Positions 20,824 through 30,152 of a stretch of 64,000 bases of DNA are shown here, piece after piece. Each line of letters begins with the position of its first letter. Position 1 is the first letter of the stretch. The DNA comes from an uncultured Pelagibacteraceae bacterium (GTDB lineage Bacteria > Pseudomonadota > Alphaproteobacteria > Pelagibacterales > Pelagibacteraceae), in contig CACOVP010000004.1 of NCBI GenBank assembly GCA_902630665.1, positions 1-64,000 of the forward strand, written 5' to 3'. Both the position numbers and the translations under genes were made by a program. The notes beneath the pieces were generated by a model that did no database searches, was not told where the DNA came from, and saw only the letters and a list, made by a program, of their open reading frames with translations.

Positions 20824-21532
20824 AAATAATATTCTTAGATCTTGATTCATCTAAATAATAATATTTTTGAATTTTTAACTGATTATCGAAATCAATTATT
20901 AACGGATTCCCTGTTGGAATTTCAAGTTCATTAATTTTAATATCTGAAATCTTAAATAGATATTTACACAATGCTCTCAATGAATTTCCATGAGCTGATA
21001 TCAAAACATTTTTTCCATTTTCCAAATTTTTTTTTATTTCAAAATTATAAAAAGGAACTACTCGTTCATAAGTATGCCTTAGAGATTCGCTTAAAGGAGT
21101 TTTATTTTTGGGAATTCCACCGTTTAAAGGGCTAAAGTTTTCAAGGTAAATACTATCTTTAGCCATGAGAGGTGGTGCAACGTCCCATGATCTTCTATAT
21201 TTTTTAAATTGCTCTTCACCAATTTTTTTTTTTGTTTCTTCCTTGTTTAAACCAGTTAATGACCCATAATGTCTTTCATTTAATTCCCAAGCAGTATTAA
21301 ACTTCATGGATAAATTTAATGTTTTTAAGATAATTGTGAGTGTCTCAATTGCTCTTTTAAGATAAGAGGTATAACTAATATCTATTTTAATATTCAATTC
21401 ACTGATTAACTCTCCTGATTTTTTAGCTTCATCTTTACCTTTCTCTGAAAGATCAACATCTACCCAGCCTGTAAATCTGTTTTCAGCATTCCAGATACTC
21501 TGACCATGTCTTGTTAAGATTAGTTTACTCAT
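20813..21532 (-). CDS. gpmA: 2,3-bisphosphoglycerate-dependent phosphoglycerate mutase
   Basis: Glycolytic enzyme interconverting 3- and 2-phosphoglycerate. The phosphohistidine motif is LTRHGQSIWN followed by FTGWVDVDLSEKG; the second histidine lies in SAHGNSLRAL, and ELNERHYG is present. Length (239) is right for the cofactor-dependent form. It converges on murU with an 11-base overlap and its start lies 40 bases from the divergent VanZ-like gene. Confidence 0.95.
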   Translation of the reverse strand: MSKLILTRHGQSIWNAENRFTGWVDVDLSEKGKDEAKKSGELISELNIKIDISYTSYLKRAIETLTIILKTLNLSMKFNTAWELNERHYGSLTGLNKEETKKKIGEEQFKKYRRSWDVAPPLMAKDSIYLENFSPLNGGIPKNKTPLSESLRHTYERVVPFYNFEIKKNLENGKNVLISAHGNSLRALCKYLFKISDIKINELEIPTGNPLIIDFDNQLKIQKYYYLDESRSKNIIFNQ

Positions 21533-21572
21533 ATAAGTTAATTAAGTTATTATGTACTATATAAAAATTTAA

Positions 21573-21965
21573 ATGAAAAACACTATCTTCTCTACTTTAA
21601 AATATTTATTCTATTTTTCATTTATAATTCTACTAATTCTTTATTTGTTCCCAGGAAGTTTAATTGGTTATTTTTTATACGGAAATTTGGGAAAACAACC
21701 TGATTTTATTTCAAATCCAATAGGAACTTCGATTAATCATTTAATCTTTTTTTTCTATTTGAGTATTTTAGGTTTTATATTCCGGAGCAATCAAAAAAAA
21801 TTCATAAATAGCTTTTCTTTTTTATTTTTAATTTCATTAATTTTAGAATTATTACATCATTTTATTCCTAATCGAGCATTTGAACTTAACGATTTGTATG
21901 CAAATAGTTTGGGAGTGATGTTAGCTTTTTTAATATTTAAATTTTTTAAAAAACTTCATAATTGA
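21573..21965 (+). CDS. VanZ-like membrane protein
   Basis: A 130-residue protein with four predicted hydrophobic segments (about 8-28, 47-66, 74-92, 105-124) and the VanZ-type arrangement in which a short loop with N and D (FELNDLYANSLGVMLAF) precedes the last helix. The family is widespread and its role is mostly unknown; a link to the cell envelope is often suggested. It is followed directly by the nuclease gene (TGAATG), so the two are likely co-transcribed. Confidence 0.7.
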   Translation: MKNTIFSTLKYLFYFSFIILLILYLFPGSLIGYFLYGNLGKQPDFISNPIGTSINHLIFFFYLSILGFIFRSNQKKFINSFSFLFLISLILELLHHFIPNRAFELNDLYANSLGVMLAFLIFKFFKKLHN

Positions 21966-22463
21966 ATGTTTATTCGTATAATTATAATATTTTTGACTAT
22001 GCTATCTAATTCTATAGCAGAAGAAATATCTGGCATCCCAAAGGTTGTTGATGGAGATACAATTCATATAAATAATTATAAATTTAGATTAGAAGGAATA
22101 GATGCCCCAGAAATGAAACAACAATGTAAAAAAGAGTCCTTTAAAATTTCATTTTTGGTTGGCTTTACATTTTATAAAGATTATAGCTGTGGAAGAGTTT
22201 CAAAAGAAAAATTAATAACTAAAATTAACACTTCTGAAATAAAATGTATTTCTTCATCTAAAGATAGATACAAAAGATATATTGCTACCTGCTTTAAAGG
22301 AAAAACCAACTTAAATCAGTGGATGGTAAGAAACGGTTTTGCAATAGCATATAAAAGATATTCTAAAAAATATGTACCAGATGAAGTATTTGCAAAAGAA
22401 AATAAATTAGGACTATGGCAAGGGAAGTTTATGGAGCCAGAAAAATGGAGAAAGCTTAATTAA
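21966..22463 (+). CDS. Secreted thermonuclease-like (SNase family) nuclease
   Basis: Staphylococcal-nuclease-fold protein with an N-terminal signal peptide (residues 1-18, ending before EEISG). Catalytic landmarks are VDGDTI, RLEGIDAPE and the arginine region around DRYKRYIATC, with NLNQWMVRNGFAIAY and GLWQGKF near the end. It is predicted to act outside the cytoplasm, degrading nucleic acid, perhaps to obtain phosphate and nucleosides. Four additional cysteines could form disulfides. The gene abuts the VanZ-like gene. Confidence 0.85.
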   Translation: MFIRIIIIFLTMLSNSIAEEISGIPKVVDGDTIHINNYKFRLEGIDAPEMKQQCKKESFKISFLVGFTFYKDYSCGRVSKEKLITKINTSEIKCISSSKDRYKRYIATCFKGKTNLNQWMVRNGFAIAYKRYSKKYVPDEVFAKENKLGLWQGKFMEPEKWRKLN

Positions 22464-22483
22464 TTTTTAGTATAAATTACTTA

Positions 22484-23083
22484 GTGATTCTTTTTAAAAA
22501 AGTAATAATTATTTTAATTTTTTTAATTTTAAGTGCTTGTTCTTCAATACCAAAAAATACGCAGAATAGTTGTGCTATCTTTGAAGAAAGATATTTATGG
22601 TACAAACATTCAAAGGCTTCTTATGAAAAATGGGGGGCACCTATTCATCTGCAGCTAGCTTTTGTTAAAAAAGAAAGTGACTTTAATTGGCTTGCAAAAC
22701 CTCCAAGAACTAAATTATTCAAAGTAATTCCTTTTAAAAGACCTTCTTCCTCATTTGGATATTCTCAAGCAGTTAAGGGTACTTGGGAACAATATAAAAG
22801 AGAAACAAATAATCCACTAGCTACGAGAGCAAGATTTAAAGACTCAGTAGATTTTATAGGATGGTACATCCATAAAACTAATAAGATATTGAAAATTTCC
22901 AAAAAAGATCCTTACCGACAATATTTAGCTTATTACAAAGGTTGGGGAGATTATAAAAATTATTCAAAAGATAAAAAAGCTATTATATATGCAAAATCTG
23001 TTAAGGACATGGCAAAAAAATATAGAAAGCAATTAACGCTTTGCAAAAAAAATCTAGATAAAAAAAAATATATTATCTTTTAA
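22484..23083 (+). CDS. Lytic-transglycosylase-like lipoprotein
   Basis: A 199-residue lipoprotein: hydrophobic signal and lipobox with cysteine at residue 19 (SACSS). The core resembles the soluble lytic transglycosylase (lysozyme-like) fold: a likely catalytic glutamate in FVKKESDFNW, then SSFGYSQAVKGTWEQY and the AYYKGWGDY segment. It would cleave peptidoglycan at the envelope. The start codon is GTG. It converges with the RND pump gene and overlaps it by 11 bases. Confidence 0.75.
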   Translation: MILFKKVIIILIFLILSACSSIPKNTQNSCAIFEERYLWYKHSKASYEKWGAPIHLQLAFVKKESDFNWLAKPPRTKLFKVIPFKRPSSSFGYSQAVKGTWEQYKRETNNPLATRARFKDSVDFIGWYIHKTNKILKISKKDPYRQYLAYYKGWGDYKNYSKDKKAIIYAKSVKDMAKKYRKQLTLCKKNLDKKKYIIF

Positions 23084-26000
23084 GCTGCTTTTGTAACTCA
23101 AGCTCAACAGCATCTATCCTCTTAGTTCCCTTTCCAACAATTGTGTAAACAGTAGGAATTACGTAAAGAGTAAAAAAAGTAGAGAATAACATTCCACCAA
23201 ATATTGTTATACCAACAGTTAATCGACTTGCAGCACCTGGTCCAGTTCCAAGAATAAGGGGTAAAACTCCAATAATAGTTGAGATACTTGTCATAAGAAT
23301 AGGCCTTAATCTAATAGCCGCTGCCTCAAAAACTGCAACTTCTAAATTTTTTCCTTCCTTCCTTAATTGATTTGCAAATTCCACAATTAAGATTCCATTT
23401 TTAGCTGAGAGACCGATTAGAATAATTAATGCTATTTGACTGTAAACATTTAATGAGGACCCTACTACTAGTAAACCAATTAATCCTCCAAGGATAGCCA
23501 TAGGCACAGTTAACATAATTGTCAGTGGATGCCTCCAACTCTCGAATTGAGCACTCATTGCTAAGTAAGCAGTTATTAATGCTAAAGCAAATATTACATA
23601 AAGTTCTGTGTTAGTTTTTTTATACTCTTCGCTTTCACCTTTATAAGCAATTCTTGCTTGAGGTGTGTTTTGTTCTACAACACCTACTAAAAACTTTAGA
23701 GCCTCATCAAGCGAATACTCTCCAACTAGTCTTGCCGAGATAGTAACTGCTTTTTGCCTATTGTATCTTGCTAAGAATGGAGATTGTCCCTCTTCATCGT
23801 ATGCAACTAAGTTTGATACAGACACAAGTTTTCCATTATTTTTAGATCTTACAAAAACTTTACTTATACTATCTGGCTCTTGTCTATCTTTAATATCACC
23901 TTGCAAAATTATAGAATATTCTTTTCCATCCCTTGTAAAGTTTGTAACTCTTTTAGAGCCAAAAATGGTCTCTATAGTTTTTCCAATATCTTCTGTCGAA
24001 ACCCCAAGATCAGCAGCTTTTTTTTGATCTATCTTTACATTTAATTGAGGTTTGTTTAGATCAAAGTCATCTTGAATAGAAGTAAGACCAGGATTTTTTC
24101 TTGCCTCTTTTTTAATTATCTCTTTCCACTCAATCAATTGTTCATATGTATTTCCCAAAACAACAAATTGCACTGGACTTTCTATTCCGCCAGTCCTTAT
24201 CCCCTGGGGCATTATTGGAAAAGCCAAAACACCCGGCACTCTTGCAATTTTTCCAAAAGACTCCCTCATTATTTCAACTCCGTGACGATCTCTTTTAGCC
24301 CAAGGCTCTAAAAGAACAATTATAAAACCACTATTTACTTGTTTGGCTGATTTTCCAAAACCTGGAACTCTCATGATTAATTTTCTATATTCACCTTTAC
24401 CTACACTTGGAAGCAACAATTCCTCAATTTCTTCTGCTCTATCTTTAGTAAAATTAAAACCAGATCCTTGTGGAGCTTTAACAATTACAAAAAATGCACC
24501 CCTATCTTCAGGAGCAATTAATTCTTTCTTAGCAAAATTAAAAAAAAATATTGTTAATGCAAGAGTACCTAATAAAAAAATAGTTATTGTTTTTCTTTTC
24601 TTTATCCAATTTAAAAGCGAAACTTTATAAAGATAAGTGAGATCTTTTAAAAACTTCTCAAATTTTAAAACAATTTTTGATTTTTGCATATCTTTCTGCA
24701 AAAATTTACTAGCTAACATTGGACTTAATGATAGCGCAACAAAGCTAGAAATAATCACAGCCGATGCAAGAGTAATTGCTGTTTGAGTAAAAAGAACTCC
24801 TGTAATTCCTTTAATAAAAATTAGAGGAATAAATACTGCTACTAACACAACAGTTGTAGCTATTATTGCAAACGATACCTGCTTAGCACCTTTGTAAGCT
24901 GCAATTAAAGGTGTATCGCCTAACTCTATTCTCCTCACTATATTTTCAAGCATCACAATTGCATCATCAACCACAATACCGATAGCTAGCACTAAAGCCA
25001 TTAAAGTAAAAAGATTAATTGAAAAATCAAAAATATAAATTGATAAAAAAGTTGAGATTAACGAAACAGGCAAAGCTATTAAAGGGACAACCAAAGCTCT
25101 TAGATTGCCTAGAAAAAGATAAATAATAATAGTTACCAATATTAATGCAATGATAAGCGTTTTATAAACTTCTTTAATAGCAGATTTTATATAATTACTT
25201 CTATCAAATGAAACTTCAAGGGTAGTACCTGGCGGCAAGCTAGGTTTTAATTCTTTTATCTTTTTTTTGATACCATTAGCAACAGCAATGGTGTTTGCAT
25301 CAGATTGTTGATATATCCCTATACCAACAACTTGCTTTCCATTACCTTTAAAAAGAGTTCTAGTTGACTCAGCTCCTAATTCTATTCTTGAAACATCTGA
25401 CAAGGTTATTATTGAACCATCCTTAGCTCTTTTTAGAGGTAGATTTTTATAATTCTCTACTTCTTTATAAGCTTTATCGAGTTTTATAGTTAGATCGATA
25501 TCCCTCGACTCAATTCGTCCAGCCGGGAACTCTGTATTTTCTCTTCTGAGAACCGTCTCAACTTCTTGAGTAGTAAGATCTCTTGCAGCTAAAGCTATTG
25601 GATCTAACCAAACTCTTAGTGAAAGTTCTCTTTGACCACCCAGGCGTACTCTGCCTACGCCATCAACAGTAGAGAAAGTATCAGTTAAATATCTATCAGC
25701 GTAATCAGTTAATTCTAAATCAGTCATTGTTTCAGAGTTAAAAGACAACCACATAGTAGTTCTCATGCCTGCACTTTGTTTAAAAATTTCAGGTTGTTCC
25801 GCACCTTCAGGTAAATTATCTAGCACTCTAGATACAGAGCTTCTTACATCGTTAGCAACGTCATCTAAGTCTAAACTCGTCTCAAATGTTAGCGTAATTC
25901 TTGAGCTTTCATCCTCACTAAATGAGTCTATTGTTTCTAGCCCAGGCGTTCCTCCTACAAAATCTTCAATTTTTTGAGTTATTTGAGTATCAACAATTTC

Positions 26001-26168
26001 TGCCGATGCACCTCTATACTCAGTTTGAATAGTTACTACAGGAGGCTGCACATCAGGTAGTTCATCAGTTGGAATTTCTTGAAAAGTTACAAGACCAAAT
26101 ATCACTAATACTAAGCTCATTACTGAGGCTACGACAGGTCTTTTTATAGATAAGTCTGTTAAAAACAT
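23073..26168 (-). CDS. RND-family efflux transporter, inner-membrane pump
   Basis: A 1031-residue AcrB/MexB-type proton-driven pump. It begins MFLTDLSIKRPVVASV and has a second copy of the RND architecture from about 520, with twelve expected membrane helices and two large periplasmic loops. The proton-relay aspartates in helix 4 are present (GIVVDDAIVMLEN). The adaptor gene lies immediately upstream (stop TAA directly before the pump ATG), but no outer-membrane channel is here. Substrate cannot be told. Confidence 0.93.
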   Translation of the reverse strand: MFLTDLSIKRPVVASVMSLVLVIFGLVTFQEIPTDELPDVQPPVVTIQTEYRGASAEIVDTQITQKIEDFVGGTPGLETIDSFSEDESSRITLTFETSLDLDDVANDVRSSVSRVLDNLPEGAEQPEIFKQSAGMRTTMWLSFNSETMTDLELTDYADRYLTDTFSTVDGVGRVRLGGQRELSLRVWLDPIALAARDLTTQEVETVLRRENTEFPAGRIESRDIDLTIKLDKAYKEVENYKNLPLKRAKDGSIITLSDVSRIELGAESTRTLFKGNGKQVVGIGIYQQSDANTIAVANGIKKKIKELKPSLPPGTTLEVSFDRSNYIKSAIKEVYKTLIIALILVTIIIYLFLGNLRALVVPLIALPVSLISTFLSIYIFDFSINLFTLMALVLAIGIVVDDAIVMLENIVRRIELGDTPLIAAYKGAKQVSFAIIATTVVLVAVFIPLIFIKGITGVLFTQTAITLASAVIISSFVALSLSPMLASKFLQKDMQKSKIVLKFEKFLKDLTYLYKVSLLNWIKKRKTITIFLLGTLALTIFFFNFAKKELIAPEDRGAFFVIVKAPQGSGFNFTKDRAEEIEELLLPSVGKGEYRKLIMRVPGFGKSAKQVNSGFIIVLLEPWAKRDRHGVEIMRESFGKIARVPGVLAFPIMPQGIRTGGIESPVQFVVLGNTYEQLIEWKEIIKKEARKNPGLTSIQDDFDLNKPQLNVKIDQKKAADLGVSTEDIGKTIETIFGSKRVTNFTRDGKEYSIILQGDIKDRQEPDSISKVFVRSKNNGKLVSVSNLVAYDEEGQSPFLARYNRQKAVTISARLVGEYSLDEALKFLVGVVEQNTPQARIAYKGESEEYKKTNTELYVIFALALITAYLAMSAQFESWRHPLTIMLTVPMAILGGLIGLLVVGSSLNVYSQIALIILIGLSAKNGILIVEFANQLRKEGKNLEVAVFEAAAIRLRPILMTSISTIIGVLPLILGTGPGAASRLTVGITIFGGMLFSTFFTLYVIPTVYTIVGKGTKRIDAVELELQKQLKR

Positions 26169-27041
26169 TTAATTTCTTGGATTTATAATTTTGATTTTAG
26201 CATTATTTCTTACTTTTGAGACGCCCTCTGTAATAACAAGATCACCTTCATTTATACCTGATACAACAGAAACTTTTCCAAAATTTCTTTTACCAATTTC
26301 AATATTTTTTTTTTCAGCAGTTTCGTTACTTACAGTGTAAACAAAAGCTGTACTACCTTGAATCGTTACTGCACTTTCAGGAACACCAATTTGGTTAATT
26401 TCGTCGTAGATAATTTTTACCGTCATTAGTTGCCCTGGAATGATTTCAAAATTTGAATTATCAACTAAAACTCTGGATAAAATTGATCTTGTAGAAGGAT
26501 CTATTCTTGAGCTAATTGTTTGAATTTTTCCTTTAAAAGCTTTTTTAAATGCTGAACTTGTTATTTCTGCTTTTAATCCTGGTTTAAGTATACTTACATA
26601 ATTCTCTGGAACTTTTATATCTATTACTATTTTTTTTAAGTCATCCAAAGTTATTATTAAACTCTCTGAACCCAAAACTCCTTGGGCAATTTCTCTTTTC
26701 CCTAATTTACCCGCAAAATCTGCAATAATTTCTTCTCCGCTTGTAAGCCTAAGGATAATTTCACCTTTTTTTACAAATCTATTATCAATGTTTAATTTTC
26801 CAGCAACTTCATTAGTTTTTATTCTATAAGTTTTTGAATTTTGCGCTAATGCTGTTCCAAAAGTTTCTATACTTTTGTAAAACAGAGATCGTTCAACTTT
26901 TTCAACAATTACTCCTGGCGCAGGCCTTACACTAAATTTTTTTTTAAAGTGTAAACCAATAAAATGTCTTGCAGCAATAATTGCAAAAATAGCAATAAAG
27001 AAAATAATTAAAAATACTTTTAATTTGGATGATGCTCTCAT
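26169..27041 (-). CDS. RND efflux periplasmic adaptor without alpha-hairpin
   Basis: Membrane-fusion protein linking the RND pump to an outer-membrane channel. It has an N-terminal membrane anchor (10-26), a lipoyl/barrel region and a C-terminal membrane-proximal domain (VPESAVTIQG, GDLVITEGV). At 290 residues it is short, and the two lipoyl halves seem to join directly around KGEIILRLTSGE without the long coiled-coil hairpin seen in AcrA. It is 3 bases downstream of the sulfurtransferase gene. Confidence 0.85.
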   Translation of the reverse strand: MRASSKLKVFLIIFFIAIFAIIAARHFIGLHFKKKFSVRPAPGVIVEKVERSLFYKSIETFGTALAQNSKTYRIKTNEVAGKLNIDNRFVKKGEIILRLTSGEEIIADFAGKLGKREIAQGVLGSESLIITLDDLKKIVIDIKVPENYVSILKPGLKAEITSSAFKKAFKGKIQTISSRIDPSTRSILSRVLVDNSNFEIIPGQLMTVKIIYDEINQIGVPESAVTIQGSTAFVYTVSNETAEKKNIEIGKRNFGKVSVVSGINEGDLVITEGVSKVRNNAKIKIINPRN

Positions 27042-27044
27042 TTT

Positions 27045-27860
27045 TTATTCTAATCCGTACTCTGACCATGAGCCGTCATAGATAGTAGGTTTTTTACCAC
27101 TTATGATAGAATTAGCCAGCCCTAAAATACATGCTGTTACTCCAGATCCACATGTAAAAGCTATATCTTTATCTTTATCTATTTTATTTTGATCAAAAAT
27201 CTTTATTAATTCCTCTTTTTTTTTAAAGGTTCGATCTTCATTTAAAAGTAATTGAAAAGGTAAATTTTTAGACCCTTCTATGTGACCACTTTTTAATCCT
27301 TTTCTAGGCTCAGGAACCAAACCCAAAAATCTTTCTTTGCTTCTAGCATCTATTAACTGAAATTTTTTATCTAATATGTTTTTTTTAACTTGAGTCTTAT
27401 TAATTACCATAGATAAATTTTCCTTAGCTTCGTAATTAGTTTTTGAGATTTTTATAACTTCTTTTGAAACACCTCTATTTTCCTTTAACCATTTCGTAAA
27501 ATTTCCGTCTAAAACAGAAACTAGATCAGCATTATGTCCAAAGTAAATAAAAGTATACCAAACTCTACATGAACTGAAGACATCTGAGTTATCATAAATA
27601 ATTATATGATCAGAATTATTTATCCCTAAATTTGAAACAATGCTTTCCCACTCTTTATTTGAAGGAAGCATATGGGGTAATGAAGAATTTTGCTTTGAAT
27701 TTTTATCAATATCAAAGAATATTGAGTTCTTTATATGATTTTCTTCAAACTCCTCTTTGGCATTTCTACCTGAGTTAGGCAAACACCAGGTAGCATCTAA
27801 TATTTTAACTTTATTGATATTTTTTTCTAGCCATTCTGTAGTAACAAGCTGTTTCATCAT
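27045..27860 (-). CDS. sseA: Thiosulfate/3-mercaptopyruvate sulfurtransferase
   Basis: Two-domain rhodanese of 271 residues. The N-terminal inactive domain begins VTTEWLEKN and contains ILDATWCLP and SRVWYTFIYFGH; the active-site loop of the second domain is CGSGVTAC, which is the 3-mercaptopyruvate type. It transfers sulfur to cyanide or thiols. The start overlaps the end of msrA by 4 bases, suggesting a sulfur/redox operon msrA-sseA upstream of the RND pump genes. Confidence 0.9.
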   Translation of the reverse strand: MMKQLVTTEWLEKNINKVKILDATWCLPNSGRNAKEEFEENHIKNSIFFDIDKNSKQNSSLPHMLPSNKEWESIVSNLGINNSDHIIIYDNSDVFSSCRVWYTFIYFGHNADLVSVLDGNFTKWLKENRGVSKEVIKISKTNYEAKENLSMVINKTQVKKNILDKKFQLIDARSKERFLGLVPEPRKGLKSGHIEGSKNLPFQLLLNEDRTFKKKEELIKIFDQNKIDKDKDIAFTCGSGVTACILGLANSIISGKKPTIYDGSWSEYGLE

Positions 27861-28303
27861 CTATTTTTTTCTAAGTATTTTTGATGATATTCTTCTGCTT
27901 TACAATAATTTTTGAGCCGAGAAATATTAGTTTGAATTTTTCCATTAAGCTCCTTATTAAAAATTTCTAAAATTTCTTTTGCCTCAGCTTTTTGAATGTC
28001 GTCCTCATAAAATATTTCACTTCTATATTGAGTTCCAACATCAGGATATTGCATATCTTTTTGAGTAGGATCGTGCATTTTGAAAAATAAATCTAAAATT
28101 TTTTTAAAGGAAATTAATTTTTCATCAAAAGTGAGTCTTACAACTTCTGCATGACCAGTGTCACCTTTACATACTTCTTCATATGTAACTTTATCGGATA
28201 ATCCACCGGCATAGCCGACTTCTGTTTCAATTATACCCGGCTTATTTTTGAAGTTTTCCTCAGGTTTCCAAAAACAGCCAAGAGCAAGTGTACATTTCTT
28301 CAT
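27857..28303 (-). CDS. msrA: Peptide methionine-S-sulfoxide reductase
   Basis: Repairs oxidised methionine in proteins. The catalytic loop is LGCFWKPE (the family GCFW), followed by VGYAGG, HAEVVR, FFKMHDPT and GTQYRS, all hallmarks of MsrA. At 148 residues it is close to the minimal length, and C-terminal resolving cysteine candidates include NYCKAEEYHQ. It is the first gene of the reverse-strand run msrA-sseA-adaptor-pump and lies 33 bases from the divergent EamA transporter. Confidence 0.94.
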   Translation of the reverse strand: MKKCTLALGCFWKPEENFKNKPGIIETEVGYAGGLSDKVTYEEVCKGDTGHAEVVRLTFDEKLISFKKILDLFFKMHDPTQKDMQYPDVGTQYRSEIFYEDDIQKAEAKEILEIFNKELNGKIQTNISRLKNYCKAEEYHQKYLEKNR

Positions 28304-28336
28304 AAAGTAATTATATAGAGTTGTGAGGATATTAAA

Positions 28337-29215
28337 TTGTTAGCACGAAATCAATTAGGCGTATTGTACGGGATAGCATCTGTGGCATGTTTTGCTATGA
28401 TGGATGCTTGTGTAAAATGGTTAGATCAGTTTCCCGTAGGTGAAGTGTTATTTGCAAGATTTTTTTTTGGTTTGATACCAATTTTAATGCTTGTACCTAA
28501 AAATGAATTTAAAACTTTTTATAAAACTACTAGACCTAAATTACATGCTTTCAGAGCTGTAACAGGAACCTTAGCGATAATTGCACTTTTTATTGCTTTA
28601 AGAGAGATACCTTTAGCAGATGTAGTAAGTTTGACTTTTGGAGGGCCAATCTTCGTTACTTTAGGTTCAATATTTTTTTTATCCGAAAAAGTGGGTATCA
28701 GAAGATGGTCTGCAGTTTTCATTGGGTTTATTGGAATGTTAATGATTGTTAAACCAGCTTATGAAGAATTAAATATTTACTACTTATTTCCAATAATTTT
28801 TTGTATTTTCTTTGCATGCGTAGCCCTAAGCATAAGAAGCTTATCATCTACCGAGCCTAATTATAGAATTGCTTTATACTTTTCTTTACTAAGCATGGTA
28901 GTTGGTTTAGCAACACTTCCTTTTGGCTGGATCATGCCATCAAAATTTGAACTATTTCTTCTTATTTTTACAGGAATAATTGGTTCAGTTGCAAATATTT
29001 TACTTACCGTGTCCCTAAGAATTGCTGAAGCATCACTAGTTACACCAACAAAATATTTGAATTTAGTATTTGCAATTTTATTAGGATATTTCATTTGGGG
29101 TGAAATACCAAAAGTGCTAACTCTTTTGGGCGCTGGTTTAATTATTGTAAGTTCTGTAATTATTTTTATGAGAGAGTCTCAACTTAAAAAACAAGTTGTA
29201 AGTCCAAGACCGTGA
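28337..29215 (+). CDS. EamA/DMT-family transporter
   Basis: A 292-residue membrane protein with ten predicted helices and two EamA repeats (residues about 8-140 and 150-280). Typical features are FARFFFGLIP in the first repeat and LTVSLRIAEASLVTPTKYLNLVFAILLGYFIWGE split over the second. These exporters carry metabolites or drugs; the substrate is not predictable. The start codon is TTG, chosen because the first helix begins right after it. The stop overlaps the next gene by four bases (GTGA). Confidence 0.85.
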   Translation: MLARNQLGVLYGIASVACFAMMDACVKWLDQFPVGEVLFARFFFGLIPILMLVPKNEFKTFYKTTRPKLHAFRAVTGTLAIIALFIALREIPLADVVSLTFGGPIFVTLGSIFFLSEKVGIRRWSAVFIGFIGMLMIVKPAYEELNIYYLFPIIFCIFFACVALSIRSLSSTEPNYRIALYFSLLSMVVGLATLPFGWIMPSKFELFLLIFTGIIGSVANILLTVSLRIAEASLVTPTKYLNLVFAILLGYFIWGEIPKVLTLLGAGLIIVSSVIIFMRESQLKKQVVSPRP

Positions 29216-29835
29216 GTAAATATCCAAGTTACTGGTCAAATGCAGTTAAAACTTTGTCTAAAAGAGATAAAGTTTTAAAAAAACTTATCATTAAATACAA
29301 TGATAAATTTTTGACTACCAGAAAAGATATTTTTTACTCTTTATGTAAAAGTATAATCGGTCAGCAGATAAGTGTATCAGCTGCTAATTCAGTATTTAAA
29401 AAATTTCAAAATAAAACTAAAAGAATTAATCCATTAAAAGTATCAAAATTATCAATATCTCAACTTAAATCCTGCGGTCTAAGTAGACAAAAAGCTTTGG
29501 GAATAAAAGAATTGTCAATTAAATTTGTAAATAAAGAATTTGATCCAAAATTAATCAAAAACATGAATGACGAGGAAGCTATACAGTACTTATCATCTTT
29601 AAGACAAATAGGTAGATGGAGTGCAGAAATGATTTTACTATTTACCTATAATCGATCTAATATTTGGCCTTTACAAGATATAGGTTTATTAAGAGCAATA
29701 TCTAATAATTATAAAAAAAAATATTTTCCACCAAAAAGTTTTTTAAATAAACTTTATAAAAAATTCACGCCTTATTGTTCAGTTGCTACTTGGTATCTTT
29801 GGCGAAGTATTGACGATGAACCAATCCAATATTAG
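29212..29835 (+). CDS. DNA-3-methyladenine glycosylase II-like protein
   Basis: HhH-GPD-superfamily base-excision glycosylase related to AlkA. The 207-residue protein has SIIGQQISVSAA, the helix-hairpin-helix LRQIGRWSAEMILL and the catalytic aspartate in WPLQDIGLLRAI. The N-terminal domain of E. coli AlkA is missing, as in many short bacterial versions. It begins with GTG inside the end of the EamA gene and ends 4 bases into the convergent DUF1330 gene. Confidence 0.87.
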   Translation: MSKYPSYWSNAVKTLSKRDKVLKKLIIKYNDKFLTTRKDIFYSLCKSIIGQQISVSAANSVFKKFQNKTKRINPLKVSKLSISQLKSCGLSRQKALGIKELSIKFVNKEFDPKLIKNMNDEEAIQYLSSLRQIGRWSAEMILLFTYNRSNIWPLQDIGLLRAISNNYKKKYFPPKSFLNKLYKKFTPYCSVATWYLWRSIDDEPIQY

Positions 29836-30119
29836 GTGCCTTCAATCGTTTGATGTTGACGTTCAGCGTAGCCCTCAAGAATAGAATGTGCATCTTGATA
29901 TTCTTTTGAATTATAAAAGTTATTAGCCTCATCATAGGATGAAAATTCAATTACAACTGTTCTTGGAGATTTATCACCTTCATTTGATGTAGATCTACCA
30001 CCTCTAATTAAAAATTTTCCCTTATATTTTTCAACAGCTGTTCTAGCTTTCACAGCATATTCTTTTAGCTTTTCCTCGTTACTTATATTTTTATAAACAC
30101 AAACTACATATCCTTTCAT
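29832..30119 (-). CDS. DUF1330 family protein
   Basis: A 95-residue ferredoxin-like alpha/beta-barrel protein. The pattern KGYVVCVYKN, GGKFLIRGG-like KGKFLIRGGR, VVIEFSSYDEANNFYNS and EYQ is typical of DUF1330. Members are dimeric, and their function is unknown. A Shine-Dalgarno-like AAGGAG lies just upstream on the reverse strand. It converges with the glycosylase gene by 4 bases and diverges from the phosphoribosyltransferase gene. Confidence 0.85.
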   Translation of the reverse strand: MKGYVVCVYKNISNEEKLKEYAVKARTAVEKYKGKFLIRGGRSTSNEGDKSPRTVVIEFSSYDEANNFYNSKEYQDAHSILEGYAERQHQTIEGT

Positions 30120-30152
30120 TTACAACTCCTTAAAAATAATTTAGTTTTCTTC

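Noticed and set aside
23665-24630. Several forward frames of 79-120 codons
   Set aside because: Antisense to the RND pump gene, with no homology or coding bias.
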